Under the pieces are notes generated by a model, which had not been told where the DNA came from, searched no databases, and saw only the letters and a program-made list of their open reading frames with translations. From positions 868,001-932,000 of the forward strand of contig NW_017265138.1 in the NCBI RefSeq assembly GCF_001638985.1: DNA of 64,000 nucleotides, in the 5' to 3' direction. Below are positions 12,078-24,500 of the stretch, in pieces. Positions within the stretch are counted from its first letter, which is position 1. Each line of letters starts with the position of its first letter. The position numbers and the translations under genes are program-made. Origin of the DNA: Phycomyces blakesleeanus NRRL 1555(-). Lineage: Eukaryota; Mucoromycota; Mucoromycetes; Mucorales; Phycomycetaceae.

Positions 12078-13487
12078 GAGTAATGTAATGTAAAAAGAAA
12101 AAAATAAGCAGAGTACGAAATAGTTATTAATTTATAAAAAAAAAAATTACAATTACAGTTAACAATTATGGTTATAATTATAGTTATAGTTATAATAATA
12201 ATAATAAAAATCATGACATCAAGATCATAATCGAGATAAATGCTTGATTTGGTTATTCAATCAATTATACATTTTTATCTACCCTCCCCCTCTCTCTTCT
12301 TTAACTTCTTTAACTTCCTTAACTTCTTTAATTTTTCTTCTTCTTCTTTAACTTTCTTCATTTGTATTTCTCCTCTCTTGATAAATTTCAGTCTATAGAA
12401 ATATATGACTGCAAGTCTATATCACTCTTGATTTTCTATCTATCTTTCTATCTTTATTTTTACCTGTCCTCCCCCCTAAAATTTAAACAACCAACACCCC
12501 CCAAAGAATGTTTTCATCTCTCTATTTTCTTTATATCTTTCTTTATCTCTTTCTCCTCCCCCCTTTTTTTATTTTTATTTTGCTCTTTATGATTATGAAG
12601 ATTATATATATATAAAGTGTGTGTGTGTGTGTGTGTGTATGTGTGCTTGTAGACGCATATATTTACGTTTTACGCTTTATGTTTTGTGATTTATGATTTA
12701 TGATTTATGATTTATGATTATGAATATGTTTATATTTATAATACACAAAAACAAAGAAAGAAAAAGAAAAAAGTTATTTTGCATGAAACATATGCTATTT
12801 TCCCACTTTCTATGCTTATTTCCATTCTATGTACAAATAAGAATAAGGATAAGAATAAGAATAAGAATAATAAAAATAAAAATACAATATAATATAAAAA
12901 AAAATTATTTCTAAAATGACACAAGTTTGCTGATCGTGAAAAATATTAAAATGTATATATATATATATATGTATATATGTATTAATTATATAATATAGGA
13001 TAATATTATATAAAAAAAAAGTTTAAAGGTAAATCTTTTTTATTCTTTTTTTTTTTTATTCTTTTTTTTTTGTTCACAAATATAAATAGTTGAGAGAAAA
13101 AAATTAAATCTTTAATTCACCCCATCTTTTTCATTTTTTCCTTCTTTTTTTTTATTTATATATATATAATTTTATTTATTTATTTATTTTTTTAATAGAA
13201 AAAAAAAAAAAGTAAATAAAACAAAGAGAGAGAAAAAAAAAAGAACAACATTCATTCACATAAAACGCACCTTTTTCTTCTTCTCTACTTACCTTTTCAT
13301 TATTACGCTTTATCTTTTTCTTAAAAGCACAAATATCACCAGCATCGTCTCTAAAAAAAAAAGAAAAAGAAAAAAAGCACAAATATTTTTATTATCATCA
13401 TTTATCTATCTATTCAATTGAATTGAATTGAATCTTCTTGTTAAAACAAACAAACAAACAAACAAACAAACAAGCAAGCAAACTAAA

Positions 13488-14558
13488 ATGGAATCGTTTA
13501 TTGGTTACATCAAATCTCCTCAGGATGCCCTCATCGTATTCGAAGCCTGTAGAAGAGGACAACTCAATAGGGTCCAACGTCGATTGTCATCCAAAGAACG
13601 AGTCCATATCTCATCTGGCTCAGTATTTGCCTGGGACGAACGGGAAGCTGGCATGCGACGCTGGACTGACGGCAGAACATGGTCACCAAGCCGTGTTCTG
13701 GGTAGCTTTCTGACCTATCGCGAACTAGACACCAAGCGCCGGCCTCGTCTGTCTTCATCATCATCAACCTCATCACTCCCTATTACCAGTAAAGCATCAG
13801 CAGCATGCTCATACAAGACCGACGGACTCATCAAACAGAGCTTCTCAATCTGCACAGCCACCAACCAAAAACTACATCTCATTTCGTACTACTCAAAGTC
13901 TGACATCATTGCCTCCCGTCTCAAGCGGCCCTCTGCCGACCCTCTCTTGAGCAAGATCGTTATTCCCAAGGGTCTCTATCCAGAACTCAACCCACTCGAC
14001 ACCAGCGGCGGCCACTCTGCCACAGTACACAACATGCGCCAGGACAGGATCTATGCATCACTCTCACCGTCCCTCACCCATCAATCCTCCGATACCGACC
14101 ATTCATCAATCAGCTCGATCAGCAGTGGAGCTAGCACCAGTAGTGCCTGTCCAAACAACAACAACAATGGTAATATCATAATGATGGATACTGATGGTGA
14201 ACGACGAGGAGGAAATGGCTGCTTGTCATCACCACCATCATTATCTTCATCACCATGTACCTCTGACGAAGATCTCTTGGCTGATCTACCTTCTCACTCT
14301 TCAATTTACACACCAACAACAAATCAATCATCAGAAACGAATCAATCAGAGAATCAATCATCAGAACCAACGACTAATAATATCACCAATAGTACTCCTT
14401 CATCAACCACCACCAACACCAACACCAACACAAACACAAACCAATCTACCTATCAAGAATATTCTATCCTACCAATCCAAGACATTGCCTGGGAAAGACT
14501 GCCATGTTCTGAAGACCGACGACAACTGAGTGCCCTACAGGGGCTCGTACGACTTTAA
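13488..14558 (+). CDS. WOPR-domain transcription regulator (Gti1/Pac2/Wor1 family)
   Basis: A single-exon gene encoding 356 aa. The ATG at 13488 is chosen because the conserved domain begins immediately (MESFIGYIKSPQDAL); the in-frame codons before it only encode the AAAC repeat of the 5' leader. WOPR part a, about residues 1-90, has RVQRRLSSKERVHI, SGSVFAWDEREAGMRRWTDG and SPSRVLGSFLTYREL. Part b, near residues 124-160, has YKTDGLIKQSFSI and KLHLISYYS. Proteins of this family bind DNA through both halves and control morphological switching, sporulation or pathogenic growth. The rest is low-complexity S/T/N-rich sequence. The gene lies behind the longest spacer of the window, as is usual for Wor1-type regulators with large promoters. 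The TTA repeat begins about 15 bp after the stop. Confidence 0.95.
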   Translation: MESFIGYIKSPQDALIVFEACRRGQLNRVQRRLSSKERVHISSGSVFAWDEREAGMRRWTDGRTWSPSRVLGSFLTYRELDTKRRPRLSSSSSTSSLPITSKASAACSYKTDGLIKQSFSICTATNQKLHLISYYSKSDIIASRLKRPSADPLLSKIVIPKGLYPELNPLDTSGGHSATVHNMRQDRIYASLSPSLTHQSSDTDHSSISSISSGASTSSACPNNNNNGNIIMMDTDGERRGGNGCLSSPPSLSSSPCTSDEDLLADLPSHSSIYTPTTNQSSETNQSENQSSEPTTNNITNSTPSSTTTNTNTNTNTNQSTYQEYSILPIQDIAWERLPCSEDRRQLSALQGLVRL

Positions 14559-14574
14559 AATCCTCTCTCTTCTC

Positions 14575-14623
<49 letters not shown>

Positions 14624-14665
14624 CACCCACCAACCCACCCATACATACATACACACATACATACA

Positions 14666-14700
<35 letters not shown>
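14575..14700. repeat. (TTA)n followed by (CATA)n microsatellites
   Basis: About fifteen TTA units run from 14575 to 14620, just after the WOPR stop codon, followed by tandem CATA from about 14641 to 14696. They probably lie in the 3' UTR. Confidence 0.85.
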
Positions 14701-14701
<1 letters not shown>

Positions 14702-15034
14702 TATTCACACTCTCTTTTATTCTATTACTCATTATTACTACTTACTATATTACTATCATTCCTTTCCTATCATTTTTTTCTCTAAAAAAGAAAACAACAA
14801 GAACTATATATCTATCTATCTATCATTAATTATTATTATAACAATGATAATGGTAATAATTATTTAATTAATTAATAATGCTAATACTAATACTAATACT
14901 AATAATAATAATAGAAATACCAAAGATTTTTTTTATTTTTTATTATTTTCTCTCTTTTTAACGGTTATTTTACTTTTTGTACAAAATACATTCAATTCAT
15001 TACATATTTACAATTACATTTAAGCAACTCACTC

Positions 15035-15065
<31 letters not shown>

Positions 15066-16691
15066 ACATTTTTTTTTTCTAATAAAATATAAAAATAAAA
15101 AAATTATATTCAATTGTGTCCATTTGTGTATATCAATATCAATATCAATATATATTTTTTATGAAGAGTAAAATAACCAAAAGGGTAGTCTCTTTAAAAA
15201 GTGGACGACAGGATCATCTCAACAATAAATAAATAAAGGAGTAAGAGAAAGAGACAAGAATGGGGGGGGGTGAGAAGGGCTTGGATAAAGATAGGTGGGA
15301 TGAGTAAAAATTACAAGAATTTTATTATTATTATTACTATTTTAATTCCATTTAAAGAATAGAAAATTTTGTCATTATTATTAGTAATATTAACATTAAA
15401 TGTTATTTTATTTAAGACACACGCACAAAGAGGGTACAAAAAATATAAATAAACGTACAAAAATAAACACAGATAGATAGTACAGTCAGACAGTGATTGA
15501 TTGATTGATTGATTGATTGATAGATTGATAGATAGTCAGAAAAATAAAAAATAAAAAGATACGTCTTGAGAGCAAATTTTAATCAATTGAATAAATATCA
15601 ATACACACATATAAATCATAATAAGTTTGTTGTAGTGCAACTAACCTACTTGCTTGCAGATAGTTCTTTATTATTGTGAAATGCAAGTCAATTCATAATT
15701 ACAATATATTATTATTATTATAATTATAATTAAAAGGAATGCTGGCAGCCAAGTTAATATTCAAACCAACCAGCCAGCCAGCCAGCCAGCCAATTACTCA
15801 ATTACTCAATTACTCATTTAATCAACCACCACAATCATTTGAACCACTCAATCAGCCAACGCATCCAAATCAAGTAAAAATAAATACCAATGGAGAATGT
15901 TTTTTTTTTTTTAAGCTTTTATATATTCTGTCGCCAAATTCTCTATATAGTATAGATACTATATACTAAATAGTAATTATTTATCTATCTATTGGTTATA
16001 ATACTTGCAGGAATCCTTGTTTTATTTTATTTTATTTTATTTTAGATTATATAATACAGTATATATTTCTATAGTTAGCAGTAATTAAACTTTGCTGTCC
16101 TAACAACATTTTAAAACTAAATTAACTCGACTCTTATTCTTAATTTCATTCACTCACCAAAGGACAATAAACTACAGTCCTTATCAAAGTACCTTTACTA
16201 TTATTTATAACTATTAAATATAAAGACAATCATAATAGCAATAATAGTAAAGTTTTGTCTTATTTTATTTGAAAACAATAAACACAAGAATGGTAATAAG
16301 ATCGCCATCAAAATTTTAATTTTTTTTTACAGTTCAACCTTTAATAATATCTCTTTTTACTGTTCCCTTTTTTTTTATTTATTTTATTTTATTTTTTTTT
16401 AAAAAAAAAAAAATGTTAATTGAAATATATATGGGATGTGTGAATATTGAGTGAATTTGACATGACAAAAGGAGGTCTTTCTTCTTTTGTTACAACAAAA
16501 TAAAATAAAATATATATAAAAAAAAGGTGAAAATAGAGATGATAAGGAAAATAAAATAAAATAAAATAATAATAGAAATTTGTACATTTTGTATAGGATG
16601 TACATTTAATGAAGGATAAAAAAAACACAAATCGGAAAACAAAACTAAAAAACTAAAAAAAAGAGAGAGGTATGGGTGCTATATTGTTTGT
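14701..16691. other. Spacer between convergent WOPR and PEPCK genes
   Basis: About 2 kb of A/T-rich DNA with short tandem repeats, including GATT units near 15495-15530 and CCAG units near 15770-15790. No gene is supported. The end near 16692 probably contains the PEPCK 3' UTR. Confidence 0.5.
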
Positions 16692-18504
16692 TTAGATCTT
16701 GGGGGCAGCAGCCAAGGTCTCGGGTGCAGCCTCGCTCTTGTAGGTCTCAAAGTTGGAGACAAACATCTGGGCAACACTCTTGAGCGAGCTGTCAAACTCA
16801 GCTGGGGTTCCCTGCCAGGCCTTGCGGGGGTGCAACAACTCAGAAGGAACGCCCGAAACAGCAGTAGGAATATCAAGACCAAAGACCTCGAACTTCTCAA
16901 AGTTGCCCTTTGCAAGCTCTCCGCTGTGAATAGAGTCCAGGATGGCACGGGTGTACTTGAGGGGGCAGCGCTTGGCAGTGGCGGCAGATCCACCGACCCA
17001 GCCGGTGTTGATCAACCAGGCATCGGCCTTGTGCTGAGACATCTTCTCGGCCAACATCGAGGCATAGCGCTGAGGGTGCAACACAAGGAAGGGTGCACCG
17101 AAGCAGGCAGAGAAGGTAGCCTGGGGCTCCAGAATACCGTCCTCAGTACCGGGAACCTTGGTGGTATAGCCAGAGATGAAGTGGTACATGGCCTGCTCGG
17201 CAGTCAATCTGGACACAGGAGGCAAGACACCAAACGCATCGCAGGTCAACAAGATGATGTTCTTGGGGTGGCTACCAACACAAGGGATCTTGGCATTAGG
17301 GATATGGTCTACAAAAAAGTTACGATTAGAAAACATTTTCTTTCTTTCTTTTATTGGACTCCAATAAAATAATACTTACAGATGGGGTAGGCACAACGGG
17401 TGTTCTCGGTCAAGAAATCATCAGAATAGTCAACTACACGAGACTCCTCATCAAGAACAACGTTCTCAAGAATGGCTCCGAAACGGATAGCGTTGAAAAT
17501 ATCGGGCTCCTTCTCGCCAGACAAGTCAATGCACTTGGCGTAACATCCTCCCTCGATGTTGAACACACCATCGTCACTCCAGCAGTGCTCATCATCACCA
17601 ATCAACATACGCTTGGGATCAGCACTGAGGGTGGTCTTGCCAGTACCAGACAGACCAAAGAAGAGCGAGACATCGCCGTTGGGGCCCTCGTTGGCAGAAG
17701 AGTGGAGAGACAAAACACCGGCCTTGGGCATGAGGTAATGCATCACAGTAAAGATCTATAAAATATTTGTTTTAGAAGGAGACTCAAAATCGAATAACCC
17801 CACATTTACTCAATTTTTTTTTTTTTTTTACTTACACCCTTCTTCATTTCTCCTGCATATTCGGAACCAAGAATAACCATCTCTGAACGCTTAAAGTTGA
17901 CCGAGACAGAGGTGGTCGAGGTCATGCCGGTGGTGTATCTGTTGGCAGGGAACTCACCAGCATTGAAGATGGTAAAGTCGGGAGTGCCAAAGTTCTCGAG
18001 CTCTTCCTCGGTCGGACGAATGAGCATGTTGCGCATAAACAGCAAGTGGTAGGCACGGGAAGCAACGACGCGGACCTTGATGCGGTACTTGGGATCCCAG
18101 CCAGCATAGCCATCAAACACATACAGACGGGGGCGGGTGTTGAGGTAGTCGATGGCACGCTCACGGTTGATCAGGAACACCTCCTCGCTCATCTTGGTGT
18201 TCACAGGTCCCCACCAGACATCCTTGGAAGAACTCTCTTCCTCAACAATACGCTTGTCCTTGGGCGAACGGCCGGTCTTCTTGCCAGAGTAGGCGCACAG
18301 AGCTCCGGCAGACGAGATCACGGTGCCTTGCTCGTAGGTCAGGGCCTCTTCGTAAAGGACAGCAACAGAAGGATTGCGCTTGATGGTCACCTTGTCGTAG
18401 TCAATACCAGCAGCCTCATAGAGCTCTTCCTCGACCTTGGTGTGGACAGAGTTGGAGCTACCGGGGCGGCCATAGGGAGAAGCGGGTCTGTTGAAAGGAG
18501 CCAT
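16692..18504 (-). CDS. PCK1: Phosphoenolpyruvate carboxykinase (ATP)
   Basis: Three exons (18504-17836, 17755-17380, 17308-16692) encode 553 aa, the usual length for fungal ATP-dependent PEPCK. The enzyme decarboxylates oxaloacetate to PEP with ATP in the cytosol, the committed step of gluconeogenesis. Visible motifs are [14 protein letters not shown] near the N-terminus, [16 protein letters not shown], the ATP-binding P-loop [15 protein letters not shown], the Mg/ATP segment IGDDEHCW, and [15 protein letters not shown] across the exon 2/3 join. All introns are GT-AG. Codon choice is more G/C-rich than in neighbouring genes (for example AAG, GAG, CTC), which fits a highly expressed gene. The stop is TAA at 16692-16694. 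Glucose repression is expected from the family; candidate promoter sites are listed separately. Confidence 0.98.
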
Positions 18505-18582
18505 TGTTAAAGAAGTAAAGAATTACAAGTAGTGATAGTAATAATAATTTAAAAAAGAAATGGAAATGAAAATGAAAAGCTG

Positions 18583-18591
18583 TATTTATAT
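18583..18591 (-). promoter_or_regulatory. Candidate TATA box of the PEPCK gene
   Basis: On the minus strand this reads TATAAATA, about 80 bp upstream of the start codon. It is one of the few consensus TATA boxes at a sensible distance in this A/T-rich DNA. Confidence 0.45.
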
Positions 18592-18740
18592 ACTTGCAAT
18601 CTTTTTTTTTTTTTTTTTTGAAAAAATAAAATAAAAATAAAAATAAAATAAAAAGTAGTCAAGGCGAGAAACGGGTAAGGGGGACTCTTAGGAACAAATG
18701 GGTTTTCTTTTGGTGTAGGCGCGTGCAAACAACATAGAAA

Positions 18741-18780
18741 CCAATGGCTTACAAGACTCTTGTTCCTCGGGAGGGCGGGG
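18741..18780. promoter_or_regulatory. CCAAT box and CreA/Mig1-type GCGGGG site upstream of PEPCK
   Basis: CCAAT occurs at 18741-18745, and GCGGGG, which fits the SYGGRG consensus of CreA/Mig1 carbon repressors, at 18775-18780. They lie about 240-275 bp upstream of the PEPCK start codon. The match is only to consensus, but the G/C-rich patch stands out from its surroundings. Confidence 0.35.
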
Positions 18781-18791
18781 TAACCCTATTA

Positions 18792-19847
18792 TAAATTACT
18801 ATGTTTTTTTGTATTATTTTTAAACCTCGGATCAACTACAATACAATAATATAATACAAAGAGCGTCTTTATAATTTTAATTCAACCAAGACTTATACAC
18901 ACGCACACACTCCATTATTATTGTTACTGGTGATGCTTAGCTGGGGTTTGCCCTGTTATTTTTCTTTATTTCCATGTGCGTTCCTTGCTCTTTGAATAGC
19001 CGCTGTCCTGTATTTGCCTTTGGATGGTCATTTCAGGAGCCCGCATCACGGGCCATCAACCTACTGGATCCATTTCAGTCGGGCCAAGTCGGGTAACCCC
19101 ACTTCCGGCATTCTCCTTTGCTTCAATTCTCCACATTTTTTTTATTTTTTTTATTTTTTTTGTATCTACGCTTAATTTACATATTTTGGTCATCATGGTC
19201 AGCATGGTCTTGGCCCTTTTACCATACCTTTTAAACAAACCAAAATAAGACATAGAAAGTAAAATCATGTGAAAGCAAGTTCAATATGTTTTGATTTGAT
19301 TTGATTTGATTTGATTTGATTTGATTTGATTCAAATTGGATCAAGGATAAAGACAAACATATCAACCAAACCAAGGGAACTGAATATATATATATATTCA
19401 TTAAATGTGTAATAATTTATCCAGCACATTTATTACAACACCATCACCATAGTCACTCACTCTCTCATTGCTTGTTTTGCTATATATGCATAGTGAATTA
19501 CATCTTATGTACATTTGATTCAATTGATTACCTGGTCAAATACAGATACAGATACAAAATGTATTGTTTGTGTATATATCTTATTTTAAAGTATATCACA
19601 AAAGCCAAAATAAGCCAAAAATGAATACGTTATATGATCATTGCCACACATAGCACCCTCTTTCTCTTTATTTTTCTTTCCCAGGGATCGACTGAATTAA
19701 GTTCAATTCCCGGCAAACCCTGTTAGAAATGAACTACTGTTACTGCCCACTTGCTTCCACTACTGCTATTTACCACTCTTACCACCATCATCATCTTAAT
19801 TGTCTCTATACTACTTGGACATCAATTCTCTCTTGTTTTCATTTTCA

Positions 19848-19878
<31 letters not shown>

Positions 19879-19953
19879 TTATTTAATAATATAATATAAT
19901 ATAATATAAAAAATTATTATTTAATTATTTATTTATTTATTTATTTATCGGGT
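18792..19953. other. Spacer between PEPCK promoter and STRAP
   Basis: No gene is supported. It holds the (GATTT)n tract and a moderately G/C-rich patch near 19020-19120 with an open frame of about 70 codons that resembles no family I know. The end near 19953 probably carries the STRAP 3' UTR. Confidence 0.45.
19291..19331. repeat. (GATTT)n pentanucleotide repeat
   Basis: Eight GATTT units in tandem in the spacer upstream of PEPCK. Confidence 0.85.
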
Positions 19954-21501
19954 TTATTCTTGTACGTCATTAGCGTCTCTTTGCCAGAGTCCGTAAGACT
20001 TGGTCGGTGTTGTTTGCCACAAGCGAATCGTTCCGTCCTCTACCGTCATTTTCATGAGTTGAATCTCTTCACGTGCACAAACACAGTCTACAAGGTCTAA
20101 AGGACCATCTCTTTCTCTCCCCCACATTCCCTCCTCCATTTATATACAGACAGACAGACATACAGACAGACATATTCTAGATTCTAGATTCTATATATAT
20201 TTCTTTTTTTTTATATATTTTATATACTATATACTATTGTATTTCAACTCACCAGACCCGGTTGCATACATGTCTCCGTCAGGGCTGTAACTAACAGTGT
20301 GAATTGGACCATGGTGGCCCTTGTACACCTCTTTTTTTTTAAAAAAAAAAACACACACACACACATACAAGCAATTAAATTATACATATCAAATTTAGTT
20401 ATAAACACTTAATTAATTGATTGATTTATATAAAACAAAAATAAAAATAAAAAGTCCTGCTTACCAAGTTCTTCTCCATTTTCAAACCCAAAGATGCGAA
20501 CCCAGAGATCGGCATCACTACCGGCTACAAATTTTGTGTGGTCAGGGTGAAGAGAGACTGAAGACAGGTTCATTTCAGTCTTGTAGGTCTTTACATCTTC
20601 AGGGCGACTAAATAACATACGCAATGGTTTCAATTAAGAAAGATCCAACGTAGATTTTGTTTTGTATAATAAAGAATCAAACTTTTTTTTTTTTTTACCC
20701 ATCGGTGTGCAGAAAATTTGCTGTCTTCCCGGCTGCCCACATCACATACTCTTCATCATTCGACATCGTCATGGTCGACACCGGAGCCTCACACTCAATC
20801 TTGGCCGTCTCACGCATGGTGCGCAGATCCCAGATTCGGATGGTGCTGTCTTCGCCTGCACTCATGACCGAGTGGGTTTTTTCATCCCAAACCACGGCCT
20901 TGATCAGACCAGTGTGTGCCTGGGCCTCGAGGGGTGGTGCTTCGGGGCGGTAGAGATCAAAGATACGCAGTCTCTGCTCCTTTCCACCCGTCACAATCTT
21001 GGTGCCGTCCTTACTAAAGTCGACTGCCCTGACAATATGCTCGTGGCTGAACGAGTGCAGGATCTCTCCACTAAATGTATCCCAGACCTTTGCGGTGAAA
21101 TCTGCAGATCCGGTCACTGCCCGATGAGCTTCCTTTGTGAGCCGGGCACTCCAGACCGCACCCTTGTGGCCCACAAAGGTACCGATCCAATCGCCAGTCA
21201 TTCCAGCCCGAAACATAGGATTACCATCTTTTTTATATAAAATTATTCGATAGACCATGAAAGAAATCCACCAAGCATAATAATAATAAGTTTTAGATTT
21301 ACATTGAATCAAAAAAAAAATCAAATAATACTTATAACCACCACAACCCATAGATTATCATTCTCTTTTACCTTTGCAAGCGGAGATCAAGTAATATTGA
21401 CCATCAGACGTTTTTGGAGAAAAGTGAATGTCGACAACTGGACGCGTGTGTCCAGAACAGGTCAAAGGAATGACACGGCTGCTTGAAGTGGTAGACAACA
21501 T
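19954..21501 (-). CDS. WD40 repeat protein, STRAP/unrip type
   Basis: Five exons (21501-21372, 21227-20699, 20607-20465, 20330-20253, 20039-19954) encode 321 aa; every join keeps frame with GT-AG introns. The N-terminus has the STRAP signature [17 protein letters not shown] and [19 protein letters not shown], and later [61 protein letters not shown] and [19 protein letters not shown]. The seven-bladed propeller scaffold is known in animals as a partner of the SMN complex and of TGF-beta receptors; in fungi the retained role is presumably RNA-protein assembly. The human protein is slightly longer, the difference being an acidic C-terminal tail missing here. Confidence 0.93.
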
Positions 21502-24500
21502 TATAGGTATATAAAAAGAACTATATTAAAAAAAATACAAGGTAAAAATAAAATAAACCGAATGATTAATAAAAGCCATGTACATTATGAATATGATTTA
21601 CTTTTTTACTTTTTTGTTTTCTTTTGTTTTAAGAAAAAAATAAATAAATAAATAAATGTAGTATATAAGTTTTGTAATCAAGAACAAATGAAGATGATGT
21701 TGGGAATAGCAGTAACGTTAACGGTAGCAGTAATAAGAGTAACGAAGAAGTGTAATAATTCGAGTGGGAATAATAGTGCCAAGTTGCGCGTGTATGTAGG
21801 TGTGTATGTATATATATATATAAATTTCCTTTTTTTTTTCTTTTTGCTTTCTTTCGTAAAGTGACTATTTACAGATGAAGATCGTTAATGATAAATGAAA
21901 GAGTCGTAAAGTACAATGTACTGTTTAAATTCCCCCCTCCTTTTTTTTCTTTGTTAAAGAAAAAAAAAAGAATATGTATAGAAATAAAGAATAAGAGAAA
22001 GAAGAAGAGTCGTTTGTAGATTCGTTTTGTCTTGACACACACAGCACACGTCCGCAGTGCGTAAAAGAAGAAAGTGAGGTGTGAATATTATTATTTTGGG
22101 GCAAGTCAATAATATATATATATAAATAAATAAAATAAAATAAAAAAATGGGTATAGTAGGGCAAAAGTTTCTTTACACAACTCACAGGCAAACCTCACG
22201 TGATGTATACAATATATTGTGCACAGATTTGAATCATAGATTGGAATATGTTTGTATTCTATTGATGGCTTGGTTTCATTGTTATTCTAAGAAAAAGGTA
22301 CATAAGGAGAAGAAGCCTTTTTATTTTTATTATTATTATTTTTAATAATATCACATCAGAATCAAAAGGTAACCTGGTTGATTGTAAGCTGCTTTGAGTC
22401 TTTGACCAACTGACCAACTGACTGATTGATTGATTGTGTCGCTAAAGTTTAAGAGCCAAAGGGTCCAAATGTGGTACGATTTTAGACTTTGATGAACCGC
22501 CTAATAAACACATACATACACGCATTTTATCTATTTCTTTATTTTAGTAGAATGATTCACTAGATGATTTACAATGTGGTTGTAGCCACTACTGCTTTGA
22601 TTACCACAGGCTCTTGTCAATACTAGACACCACTGTCTTGCTGTCCTTTGACCACCTCCCAGAATCATCTCAATTGGACTTGGACTCTGGAAAGTATATA
22701 TATATATATATATAAAGAAAAAAGGTAAATGCAATGTGATCCCTTGAAGGCAACTAACCGGCTTATATCCGCACTCTAATTAATCAATGCATTCTATATC
22801 ATCAGACATGAAATGATAATTGAAATCTGTGACGTATAAAAGCTCGATATATTTATGGCTTTGAGAATAGACAAGTCGAAAAAAAAAAACATCGGAAAAG
22901 AAAGCAAGGAGAGATGTACATAAGATTATTAATATTGAAAAATAAAATGAAAGCTTCTTTCTTATTTCAAACAATAAAAATCATGGTGTCATATTGATGA
23001 ATTTGTACTATTCTTTTGAAGGGGATAAAGGGGGAATGGTAAGACACTTTAGATATTTAACAAACATTTTACCTTTTCTCTTTTTATTTTGTTTTTTAAT
23101 ATCTGCACCTTGACAATCTATGTTAGGTTTACAAAAAGGAAAGGCTCAAGTTTAATTTCACACAATCTGGGTAGTGTTTATTTAACTGTAATTTATACTA
23201 AACATGTGCCTGTCTTCTTTCTCTCCTTGTATGATTGAATTACACCCAATAAATCACAGTATATAAATATATATATATATTCCAAGAAGTGTGGCTAGCG
23301 CACTGACACAACAGTTTATTAAAACATGGCTATAAAAGCATGTTATATATATATAAAGAAAGTATAAATCATAAAAAAAATCAAATGAGCCAAGTTTCAG
23401 ATGAATGTTCAGATATTCAATTGTCTATCTAATCATCTAGATTACTCCCACTCCCCCCCACAAGAAAAAAAAATAGATAAATAATGATGATATTTGAAAA
23501 CCCTGCAGTCTCATTCTGTAGGTTTCTTAACTGTACGACACTCACTACGTATCCATATCAAATAAAATAAAGACAGATATACAATGGGTTGAATTTCTTA
23601 TTCATCAAATGTACATTCTGATAGTTCTAATTTGCCCAGACGGTGGAATTGACAATGTTGGTATTGTTGATCCACCTACTATAAGATCACAATATCTACC
23701 TTTTGCACTCTATTCAGCTATTGGAATAAATATATTGTATTTTCATCCAAAACAGCTGTTTGACTATAACTTTTTTTTTTTTTTGGTATTTAAATACAAA
23801 ATCCAGGATTCGTACCAACAGCATATACTTTAGGTAATTAAACTACACACCCATATATACATATATGTACATGTACATGTACATGTTAGAATTCAAATTT
23901 CATATTAATTAAACTGAAAACAAGCCTTATACTTATTCTTATTCTTATCAGTATATATTCACTCTAGTTGTTCTCAGATGTAAATAAAATAACCAAGTAA
24001 ATAAATAAAGACTTTTAAATCAATACATACATATAACACTATTAGGTTTTTTTTTGGGGGGGGAGGTCCTAAAGGTGATAATAATAATAATAATGCTTTC
24101 TAAGAATTAAAACGACTGATTTGATATTTGTGTACCTAGCTTGATCAATCACACATACATTTACTTTATATTCTCACTATTCTATACTCACTCTCTATAA
24201 GAACTGGTCAGAAAAAATGTAAAATATTCTAATTTATTATAAAATTGATGATCTTTGTAAAGTAACTAGCTTATAAAGAGAGAGAGAGGGGGTCGATAAA
24301 ATAGTCAATCAAAAAAAACATCTTTCTTTATAATAATAATAATATTATTTGGGGGGATTTACATATCTATATATTGATTTAAAGATTATGTATAGTATTT
24401 TTATTTGTATATTTACATATATCACTATTAAAGATGGTTGTGTTTTACATCAAAGCCAAAGGCCATTCTAACCAGTTAATATTGGATATATCCTATTATT

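Larger units (their letters stand above)
7590..13487. other. 5.9-kb gene-free spacer, very A/T-rich
   Basis: This is the largest gene-free stretch in the window, lying between divergent transporter and WOPR genes. It holds many microsatellites: the GTA/GGTACT tract at 7816, (AAAT)n at 8523-8561, (GATA)n at 9805-9832, (TTTACCTA)n at 10080-10118, (TA)n at 12042-12072 and (GT)n at 12616-12640. It also has telomere-like CTAACCC units at 11440-11470, a terminator-like hairpin at 10258-10290 and several A/T palindromes. No gene could be supported. Its length upstream of a fungal master regulator suggests a large regulatory region, which is an inference. Confidence 0.5.

Noticed and set aside
14530..14829. 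Polyleucine open frame after the WOPR gene
   Set aside because: It is the (TTA)n repeat read in frame and overlaps the WOPR 3' end.
16830..17372. Open frame of 180 codons on the plus strand inside PEPCK
   Set aside because: It is antisense to conserved PEPCK exons and an intron; G/C-rich coding DNA often keeps the antisense frame open.
19685..19725. GTTCAATTCCC resembling a tRNA B box
   Set aside because: No pairing T-arm or acceptor stem and no A box at the right distance.
22560..22734. Minus-strand open frame of about 67 codons
   Set aside because: No recognisable family, and no exon on either side could be joined.
23609..23833. Plus-strand open frame of 74 codons in the 21.5-25.3 kb spacer
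   Set aside because: Some coding-like composition, but it matches no known family and ends in a T-tract-derived sequence.
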